A stretch of DNA of 64,000 bases from Liriodendron chinense. Its lineage: Eukaryota > Streptophyta > Magnoliopsida > Magnoliales > Magnoliaceae. The number at the start of each line of letters is the position of its first letter. Positions within the stretch are counted from its first letter, which is position 1. Both the position numbers and the translations under genes were made by a program. Location: positions 868,001 to 932,000 of the forward strand of contig ML058548.1 in the NCBI GenBank assembly GCA_003013855.2. Reading direction: 5' to 3'. Shown here one piece after another: positions 56,500 through 64,000 of this stretch. The notes beneath the pieces were generated by a model. It made no database searches. It had not been told where the DNA came from and saw only the letters and a list, made by a program, of their open reading frames with translations.

Positions 56500-56940
56500 G
56501 CCCCAACATGATGTATGTATTTTATCCACACCGTCCATCCATTTTGTCAGCACATTCTAGGGCATGAAACCAAAAATAAAGCAGAGGCAACTCTCAGGTG
56601 GACTACACCACAGAAAACAACAGGAATTGAACACTTACCCTTAAAAACTTTTTGGAGGCCATAGAAGTTTTAGATCAAGCTGATATTTGAGTTTTTCCCT
56701 TCATTCAATTCAAGTTTGTGTGACCTTATCAACCGGTCGGGTGGCAAATAAACATTACAGTGGACCTTATGAAGCTTTCAATGATGGACATTCAATGGAC
56801 ACTATTTTCCTGTGGTGTGGTCCACCTGTGATTTAGATCTGCCTCATTTTGTGCTCATGCCCTAAAAATAAGCTGGGAAATGGATGGATAGCATTGATAA
56901 AACACATACCTCATGGTGGGTCCCACAATCACTAGCCAAA
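56500..56940. mobile_element. Foldback MITE
   Basis: Left arm: CATGATGTATGTATTTTATC, CACACCGTCCATCCATTTT and CAGGTGGACTACACCACAGA. The right arm gives the inverted counterparts: CTGTGGTGTGGTCCACCTG, TCATGCCCTAAAAATAAGCT and CCTCATGGTGGGTCCCAC. Centre near 56700. No target duplication identified. Confidence 0.7.
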
Positions 56941-57061
56941 TTACGAACGAGTTTTGGGAGAAAATTAGTAGAGGGGGCGCACATTATGGAGCCCTACATG
57001 TTGATCTGTATGTTAATCTTAACAGATTGAAATAGAATCTTTTGTGATCGGCCTCATCAAC

Positions 57062-58090
57062 AGGGTAGCGGATTAGGTGCAGCCCTGACTGTGGGTCCAC
57101 CTTGATGTGTATTTTATATATCCATGCCATTCATCAGGTTTCATTAGCTCATTTTAGGCTATAATCTAAACAATGAAGTAGATCCAAATCTCAGGTGGAC
57201 CATAACACAGTAAATGGTAGTTGCTGACCATTAAGCTGATATTTCTTTTTTCCTCCAGGTCTCAGTGAATTAATCAACAGGTTGGATGGCTTATTCTTGG
57301 GCGTTCAATTACCACTGTTTCTTATGATGTGTCCCACATGAGATTTGGATCCGCTTATTTTTTGGTTCATGCCCTGAAATGAGATGGAAATGCGGATGGA
57401 TGGCATGGATATACAAAATAACAAAATATACATCAAGGCGGGCCCCACAGTCAGGCATAGAGCTCTCAATAGGAGCGGGTCAGATCCGAGATCCGATTCG
57501 CTTCGAATCTGTATAACTGTGGATTTGGATCTTAAAATAGGTCCAATTAGTTAAATGGATCAGATTTGGATCTTAAAATAGGTCTAATTACTTAAATAGA
57601 CCGGATTTGGATTCACAAGAACATATCCTGCGTGCAATCCCAATCCGATTAAGATCTGACTCATTGTCACCTTACTGTATATGTTATACTCATGCTGGCC
57701 ATCTGTTTTACAGATTACTTTAGGCCATGTCTCAAAATTGAGACATGCCACTTTTAGGTTGACCATACCACATGTAAATAGTGGGATTTGCATCATTTTT
57801 CTACTAAATTAAATATATTATATTATATTATATATTTTTTTAAGATTTGTAATGGGGGTGGATTCAGACCTAGATCCGACCTGAATCCAATGGTTATATG
57901 ATTTTAGATTGGAGATGGATCTAACAATTTATAGATGGATCGGATATGGATATCGCCTTTTGGATTCGAGTTGGATCTGAATCCAATTTGAATTTGTCTA
58001 CAGATATACGGACTTAGAGCCGGATCTGGATCCGATCCAGATCCAACCCATTGAGAGCCCTAGTCAGGCGGCACCTAATGGGCTCCCCCT
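57062..58090. mobile_element. Foldback MITE split by a hAT-like MITE
   Basis: The left end GTAGCGGATTAGGTGCAGC and CCTGACTGTGGGTCC are mirrored on the right by GGCCCCACAGTCAGG, which continues after the inner insertion as GGCACCTAAT. Arms with CTCAGGTGGACCATAACACA and TATGATGTGTCCCACATGAG pair internally. The outer element is interrupted at 57458-58063. Confidence 0.7.
57458..58063. mobile_element. hAT-like MITE (606 bp), nested
   Basis: Ends TAGAGCTCTCAATAGG and CCATTGAGAGCCCTA form the terminal inverted repeat. GTCAGGCA (57450-57457) and GTCAGGCG (58064-58071) are an 8-bp target duplication with one mismatch, the hAT signature. The interior is dominated by GGATCCGA/GATCCAAAT words and an AT-rich stretch near 57820. 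No ORF. Confidence 0.8.
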
Positions 58091-58132
58091 TGATAGAAAA
58101 TCCCTTTGCAATCTTACGTCAAAAAAGGGGAG

Positions 58133-58600
58133 CGGATTAAGTGGGGCACACGTTGATGATGTATTGTATATCCATGCGTCCATTCGATTTTTAGAGCCCA
58201 TTTAAGAGAGTGGTCCCAAAACCTAAGCAGATCCAAATATTAGGTAGAGTACACCATAAGAAAAAGTGGTGATTGAATGCCCACCATTAAAAACTTCCCA
58301 GGTCCCTTCATAATAATATCCATAATGTTTATTTCCAATCCAATCCATTGATAACGTCAACCAGACCTAGATGAAAGGATAATACAAATATCAGCTTGAT
58401 CCAAAACTCTTATAGCCTATAGAAAGTTTTTAATGCTCACTCGCAACCTTTCCAGTGTTAGGGTCTACCTGAGATTTTGTTCCGCTCAATTTTTGGGATC
58501 TAAAATAAGCTAAACAAATCCATGGGCTGACATGGATATACAAAATATTGATCAAGTTAGGGCCTACAGGGTAAGGGTAACATCTAATCCTTCCCAGTGG
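58133..58600. mobile_element. Foldback MITE, diverged
   Basis: Left: GAGCGGATTAAGTGGGGC, TTGTATATCCATGCGTCC, GATTGAATGCCCACCATT. The right mirrors these (ATGGGCTGACATGGATATAC, ACATCTAATCC). The terminal GCGGATTA motif is shared with the elements at 44623 and 57062. Confidence 0.6.
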
Positions 58601-58604
58601 TTAT

Positions 58605-59415
58605 TGGTGCTAATGGCCCCATAATATGAGGTGGTCATGGAAGTAGGCCAGTCATTTTTCAACTCAGATTTTTTTGCCCTAAAACCACTTTTTTTACAAT
58701 TTAATGGACAATAATGCCCCTCTGCCACAACTGCCTCTCATATAACACACTCATCTCGAAAGAAACAAAAGTTCTTCCAAATGGGGTTTCAGTCCCACAA
58801 AAGCAAGCTAAAGACCTACTCGTTCGTCGATATGATCCATTCATTTGTTTCAGGTGCATCCTAGGACGTAGGAGGGCATTTATTTCATCTTCATCTCGGA
58901 GTTATTTTCTCTACTATGGTCCACCTTTGATTTCTTCTTCTCTCATTCTTGAAACATCTTCCCACATCTAATGGTTAGAGTGGATTTTAAACGAGATGCA
59001 TGGTGGGTCCCACAAAAAGGGTTTGAAAGCTATATGTCTTTCAAAAAGGTTCATTTTGGAGCCATCTATATTTATTTGGTTGGAAGTTATTTTGGAGAGA
59101 GGGGAGCACCAACCTAAAAGGTATTTAGGACCGTTGCTCCACCCCCATGGGACCCACTTCAGCGACCTCTAGCATTATTTCGGTGAGTTTTTAGTGACTT
59201 ATTTATTTTTTCTTTTCGCAAGAAGGGGTGAACTCTCCGACAACAATCGTCCCTTCCATGGGCCCTATCATAATAACAAATATAACTAAGAGCAAAAATG
59301 CATTGTAGAAACACTCAAGAGAACATCTTATCACGAAAACTTCTTTATGATGTAATAATGAAGATATAAGAGTTTTTCATTGTTAGAAGAGAAGATGCCG
59401 TCAAAGAGTGACTCC
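58605..59415. other. No gene recognised
   Basis: No supported coding sequence. ATGCATGGTGGGTCCCAC near 59000 is a small foldback-family remnant. Confidence 0.45.
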
Positions 59416-59421
59416 ATGGGA

Positions 59422-59815
59422 AGATATTCATTGAGGACTGCAAATATTGAGATTGGACCACTGATATTCACTATGGATAGCAATTTTTCATTGAAAATTA
59501 CGGATATTCATTGAGGACTGAGGATATTGAGAGTGGACCATTGATATTCACTATGGACTGCGGATATTCAGTGAGGATAGCAGATATTCAGTTAAGATAA
59601 AAAATATTAGTAGTGGACCGCAGATATTGAGAGTGGACCAATAATATTCAAAACGGACCGCGGATATTCAATGAGGACCATGGATAATAGCAGTGGTCCA
59701 CTGATATTCACTATGAACCGTGGATATTCACTGAGGACCATGAATTATTTGCGATCCATAGTGAATATCTGCTGTCCACTCTGAATATCAGCGGTTTTCA
59801 TCTAATATCCACAAA
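59422..59815. repeat. 20-bp tandem repeat array, direct then inverted
   Basis: About fifteen direct units close to GATATTCACTATGGACCGCG run from about 59422 to 59755 with a 19-21-bp period. Two or three inverted units follow (CCATAGTGAATATCTGC, CCACTCTGAATATCAGCGG). Two unit flavours alternate: CACTATGGACC and TGAGAGTGGACC. Short units in both orientations resemble CACTA subterminal repeats; no CACTA terminus was found beside them. Confidence 0.8.
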
Positions 59816-60144
59816 CCACGATAAATTTCTCCATTTCAACATTCTTCCTTTTCAAGTGGGATCCATTACACATTCTTCCATTACAATATTCATCCATTTC
59901 AACATTCCTCCATCTCAACATCCACTACATCATTCGTCACGTTCATCCATTTAAAAATTCATCAATTACAGTCATGAAGAACATAATTAAATTAACAATA
60001 TAATACTTACAACACTCATATATACATTTGATACATTCGGCTGCAAAAATTTTAAATATACTTCAACAGATTGTGAAATAACTATTACCTATTGGTTTCC
60101 TCTTCGTAAAAAGAATCTCTATACAGTTAGCTTCTTGTTAGGGG

Positions 60145-60204
<60 letters not shown>
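60145..60204. repeat. (TA)n microsatellite
   Basis: About 30 uninterrupted TA dinucleotides. Confidence 0.95.
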
Positions 60205-60206
<2 letters not shown>

Positions 60207-60339
60207 TTCAACTTGTTCTTCCTCCTTTTTAGCCTGAACTAGTTTGATACTTTTTGGTTAACATACAAGTTAATATTATTTGTAAAATAAAGGCCGCTAA
60301 TAACGAATAAGAATGAGAATGATGTCATAAAAAACTTAC

Positions 60340-61080
60340 CAGGGTAAATACAATATGTAGCGTTGTGCACAACAAGTCGATATATCTCATAACAAAGATC
60401 CTAAATTCGATACCACTAATCTGTTGTGGGATCCTGCTTACCATTTCAAATTTGGACATCCCAATATGCATTACCCCCGTCATAGAGATGGTACAACCAT
60501 CTTAATCCCTCAATGAAGCCAACCACTTCATTATCATATTTCCCCTTCCATTCACTATAAATGTTGTCAAGCAATCGAACTAGTTGCCTTTCGATGTGTA
60601 TGACGATCAACAACTTGTGCTAGCTTCGAGCATTGAGGGAAGTACACCTATAAAACACACAAGAAACACTATAAGTACATATAAAGAAAGTTAGACTTTA
60701 GACATTAGGTCAATTAAGTTAAAAGAAATATAATGAAAAACTTGCATAATTGCAATCATAAGTCTTCCTTTAAAAGGTTCTACCTCAACAATAGCCAAAA
60801 TTTAATTACTAACATTCTTCAAAAGTACATCTCTATCTTTATTTTGATGCAGACCGGCACCATATTCCTATAGAAACTTAATGCTATCCTTAAAAACCTC
60901 CTATCACAAATGAATTAAAATTTTGTAAGATAGGTGACTACAATATAAGTTAAATATACATGTCATGAAATGAACAAACATTACCCAGTAGAATGCCGTT
61001 ACAAACATGCAGCCTTGAGGATATGCCTCGGGATGTTTTAGGTAACGATCAATAAAAAACTTCATATTCAAGTTGATTCC
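60340..61080 (-). pseudogene. Degenerate three-exon gene piece, family not recognised
   Basis: Exon a (60985-61080) reads GINLNMKFFIDRYLKHPEAY and PQGCMFVTAFYW; acceptor TGCATAG, donor GGGTAATG. Exon b (60742-60900) reads EVFKDSIKFL, stop, EYGAGLHQNKDRDVLLKNVS, N, stop, ILAIVEVEPFKGRLMIAIMQ; acceptor TGTGATAG. Exons a and b are 96 and 159 bp, both whole codons. Exon c (60340-60647; acceptor TTTTATAG) carries RQLVRLLDNIYSEWKGKYDN, EVVGFIEGLRWLYHLYDGGN, AYWDVQI and LCYEIYRLVVHNATYCIYPG before a GTAAG donor, with stops and one frame change. The splice sites and phase make a real former gene likely. I cannot name the protein. Upstream and downstream exons were not found. Confidence 0.6.
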
Positions 61081-61393
61081 CTATGCAGGTCCCGAATTAT
61101 TAGCAAACATGTTAATATAAAATACACTTAAAAGACTTTTTTGCCATAATCTTACCCAATCATCAACCCATGCATCCTTTTATATATAAATATGAAAACG
61201 ACACCTAGTTATGCCTATCATGCATCAGTATCATCGACATCGTTCCCCCTGATCTCGTGATGCAGATGTTGAAAGTTAGACCTGCGCCTTAACCCTTACT
61301 AATACTATCATGGGACATGTACCATATAAGAGTATCACATATATTTTTTAATTCACAGTGAACTAGAATTGAACAATATAATGATTCAATGAA

Positions 61394-61495
61394 TGCTATA
61401 TTGGAAACAAAGAATGCGAGTTTGCAAAGAACTAGACTTGACAAAGAAAGTTCATTTGGTTTTGCAAACTCGCATTCTTTGTTTCCAATATAGCA
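61394..61495. repeat. Perfect 35-bp inverted repeat with 32-bp loop
   Basis: Arms 61394-61428 and 61461-61495 are exact reverse complements (TGCTATATTGGAAACAAAG...). A transcript from either strand would form a perfect 35-bp stem. No flanking target duplication was seen. Confidence 0.95.
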
Positions 61496-61544
61496 ACCCT
61501 TTTAGATAACATTTTCATACATAAATTTATTCTTCTCAACTAAC

Positions 61545-61790
61545 TCTTATAGTCTATTTCTCTCCTCCTGCTCTCCTCCCTTGTCTCTAATTTCACTCGA
61601 GGGGATCTCTTTGTCCCCATTTTCTTCTTGCCCTACTCTCCTCCCCCGTCTCCATCTCAGATCCATCTTCCTCTTATTCTCCATCTCCTTCACCTCTCCT
61701 CTCTTCTTGAAATCTTTCTTTCTTGACTCCTTTACTAAATCCATCTTCTCCTCCATCCTCTCTTTCCTCCCCGAACAAGTATACGAACTT
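61545..61790. repeat. Pyrimidine-rich tract
   Basis: About 245 bp of mostly C/T on the plus strand (CTCTCCTCC, TTCTTCTT). The minus-strand open frame over it is Glu/Lys/Arg low complexity and I do not support it as a gene. Confidence 0.8.
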
Positions 61791-61974
61791 GTTGAATAGT
61801 GACGAGTTTTTCCTTATCCATCGTGCTGATAAGTTTGTAGTTAATCCTAAGCTACAAAAATACCTATATAATGTCAGAAACACTTATCATGATAATACAA
61901 AATGAACAAACCAAACTTGAGATGATAATTCAACATACCCGCACATTAAATGAAAAAACATCTTGATATAATCA

Positions 61975-62200
61975 AAAGGTTGGATTCAAAATAAACATTA
62001 CAAAAACTTTACTATGGGCCTTTTAGAATTTTTGATGGTGAGACAATCAATATTATTTCCTCTGGTATGTTCCATATGAGTATTGAATCTCCTTAATATT
62101 TTGGACCGCATCATAAACTGGACTGGAAAAACAGATGGACGGTGTGGATATAAAAAACATCAACATGGCCCACGGTAAGGGTAATAAGCACTAAGGTGTT
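61975..62200. mobile_element. Foldback MITE, right half
   Basis: AAATAAACATTACAAAAACT, CTCTGGTATGTTCCATATGAG, AGATGGACGGTGTGGATAT. The left half is missing. Confidence 0.55.
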
Positions 62201-62284
62201 ACCCGAGCAACACTTACTCCGCTCCCCTACACCCTTCTATGCTTTCTTAGTGTATAACACAATAACGTGTTGACATAGAAAAGT

Positions 62285-62452
62285 TATGTGGGCCCCACCA
62301 TGATGTATGTGTTACATCCACACTGGCAATCCATTTTTTCAAATAATTTTAGGTCATGAGCCTAAAATTGAAGTAGATCCAAAGCTCAAGTGGACCACAC
62401 CACAACAAACAGTGGGGATTGAACGTATAACATTAAAAATTTATGTTGAGGT
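62285..62452. mobile_element. Foldback MITE, left half, cut by an LTR
   Basis: GTGGGCCCCACCATGATG, TTACATCCACACTGGC, AAGCTCAAGTGGACCACACC, AACAGTGGGGATTGAACG. The sequence stops where the LTR begins at 62453, so the LTR inserted into it; the other half must lie beyond the window. Confidence 0.65.
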
Positions 62453-64000
62453 TGTTGAGCTCTTAATTGTGCATATTCTAACCCCAATTCATCACTCATT
62501 GTGCGAGGTTTGCATGGTTTATAGACAAATCTACTGCATGTTTTGTGATTGCAGGTTTGAGAGTGAACTCCGCCTAATTGATGATGAAAAGAGCTGATTT
62601 AGAACCTTGGATGAAGACCCAAGGAGGGCCGAAGGAAGAAGGAAGCAAAGAAACAAGTAAGGAAAGAAGAAAAGAGAAGAAAGAAAGAAAGAAAACAAGA
62701 AGAAAAAGAGACCGACCGGTCTTGACCGATCGGCCGAGAGGGCCAGACCGGTCTTGACCGGTCAGCTATGCACGCTGGAGTACTATTGAACAAGGCCGAC
62801 CGGTCTTGACCGGTCGGCTATACTTGCTGGACTATGGCTGAAGACGTCCGACCGGTCATGACCGGTCGGACAAGGTTGCTGGAGTGGCTGCCCATTGAGG
62901 CACGACCGGTCACGACCGGTCGGCCGTGCGTAAGGACTTAGAACTTTCCAAATTCAGTCCGATTTTCTCTGCGCTGCGTAACTCTTACGCAGTTTCTCGA
63001 TTCTTCTGAAGTTGTGAAGCCTCCAGACTATAAAAGGACACCTAGGGATCGTTCCTAGGGCATCTAAGGAGGGTTGAAGCGAGCTTGGAGGCAGCGGATG
63101 TGAATCTCGGAGTTCCACAACTCCCTCTAGTTTGTTTTGCTGTTTTTATGAACTTTTTAGTTGTTTCATGTTTCCTTGGATCATGAGCAGCTAAACCTCT
63201 TAGCTAGGGCTAAGAGGTGAAGCTTGTAGTGGATCCAAGATGTTTCAATTCGTAGCTAGTTGGTTTTAAGTATGGAATTCATGATTATGAACTATGGTTT
63301 GGAGTTTATACAAGTTCTTAAGTAGTTTTTCTTAGTCTTATGATGACTCATGGATGTTTGGGAGAATTACTTAATTTCTTAATTAGTTTGTATCAGTCTA
63401 GACCTGTATGATCCGAGGAATCGGAGTGCGCTCTAGGACTATGATCTTCATGAAGGAACTTCCTACCAAAGTTCTATTTTTCTGATTTTCTGGGTTATGT
63501 AAGGGACTGTGCATGTGATTTGAATCTAGTTCAAATCATGATCTAGCCTTGTCTTGTGACAGGACTCGAGGATAGTTATGATTATGAATTGGACTGTTTG
63601 GAGAGGGAAATGACCTATGCAATTGAGCATGCTCAGCTCAGCCTACATTGAGTGAATCTTATGCATCGAACTTACATAATACAGATTGCATGATTTAACA
63701 GCTCTATCATCCGACTAGATAGACCTTAATGTCGATTCTAGTTGAGAGAATGAAAAACCACAGCGGATTGAACATCAAGGATTGCTACAAGTGGATCCTT
63801 GAACCCCTAGTGCCTTTTTTATAATCATTTACTTTCAATTTAATTCAGTTTTGTTACTCACATCAAAATCATACAAAAATCTGGTTATTAGCTTTCAATA
63901 GACACTTCTGCATGTGTTTGTGAAATCCTACATAAGTCCCTGTGGATCGACCTCGGTCTTACCGAGTTTATTACTACATCGCAACCCTACACTTGGGGAA
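62453..64000 (+). mobile_element. LTR, plus orientation, running off the right edge
   Basis: Begins TGTTGAGCTCTTAATTGTGC, the mirror of the solo LTR at 38579-40219, and reaches CTACACTTGGGGAA at base 64000, about 10 bp before its expected end. It could be a solo LTR or the 5' LTR of an intact element. Confidence 0.85.
62710..62926. repeat. GACCGGTC palindrome cluster in the right-edge LTR
   Basis: Nine CCGGTC words by my count, mostly as pairs GACCGGTCNTGACCGGTCGG, separated by unrelated 25-35-bp spacers. Confidence 0.85.

Noticed and set aside
58714..58971. 85-codon plus-strand ORF
   Set aside because: No family resemblance, no splice context; lies between MITE remnants.
61547..61883. Minus-strand Glu/Lys/Arg-rich ORFs
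   Set aside because: They only mirror a pyrimidine-rich tract; low complexity with no domain.
1..64000. tRNA or rRNA genes
   Set aside because: No cloverleaf B-box (GGTTCGAATCC-like) in a plausible setting and no rRNA core sequence was seen; the tRNA-like strings found are primer-binding sites.

Overview
The window looks like heterochromatic, transposon-dominated nuclear DNA of a flowering plant. The evidence is: Tat-type and gag-only Ty3/gypsy elements, TNT1-like Ty1/copia elements, an L1-type LINE, CACTA, Mutator-like, hAT-like and Tourist-like DNA elements, a plant-specific ankyrin/PGG membrane-protein exon, GT-AG introns and telomere-like repeats. One foldback MITE family (core phrases such as CAAGTGGACCACACCA) recurs about ten times. 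I associate it with magnoliid-type genomes, but only from memory. No bacterial-style operon, tRNA, rRNA or CRISPR was seen, and nearly every coding region carries stops or frameshifts.

Layout. 1-5480: a degenerate CACTA element read leftwards, with a broken transposase (1-944), a 2.3-kb telomere-like hexamer array (975-3290), ~165-bp tandem repeats split by a solo LTR, and a CACTACAAGAAA terminus at 5480. 5481-10240: MITEs around the one host-like gene piece, the last exon of an ankyrin/PGG protein (7080-8030). 10240-19697: a minus-strand Tat-type pol fragment, a minus-strand gag-protease-only retrotransposon (12893-18377) and a truncated LTR. 19715-23390: an L1-type reverse transcriptase (minus) split by a 2.3-kb solo LTR with a perfect 5-bp TSD. 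23390-25999: MITEs, including a Mutator-like MITE with a perfect 9-bp TSD. 26000-42822: a 16.8-kb Tat-type element with a perfect TSD (ACTTG), gag-pol on plus and three antisense ORFs on minus. The largest antisense ORF carries a plant mobile domain and is itself interrupted by a solo LTR. 43454-45105: Tourist-like and Mutator-like MITEs. 45731-55615: two TNT1-like copia copies in tandem sharing a middle LTR (LTR-int-LTR-int-LTR). 55616-64000: foldback MITEs, one split by a hAT-like MITE, a 20-bp tandem array, a degenerate three-exon gene, a perfect 35-bp hairpin, and an LTR running off the right edge.

Most of the window is a nested insertion record rather than cooperating genes. The most unusual items are: clusters of short GC-rich palindromes at comparable places in several LTR families, two of which share the same palindrome; the telomere-like array next to the CACTA transposase; the antisense ORF block of the Tat-type element; the three-LTR copia array; and the unidentified three-exon pseudogene next to the 20-bp array and hairpin. 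All coordinates and repeat lengths were counted by eye.
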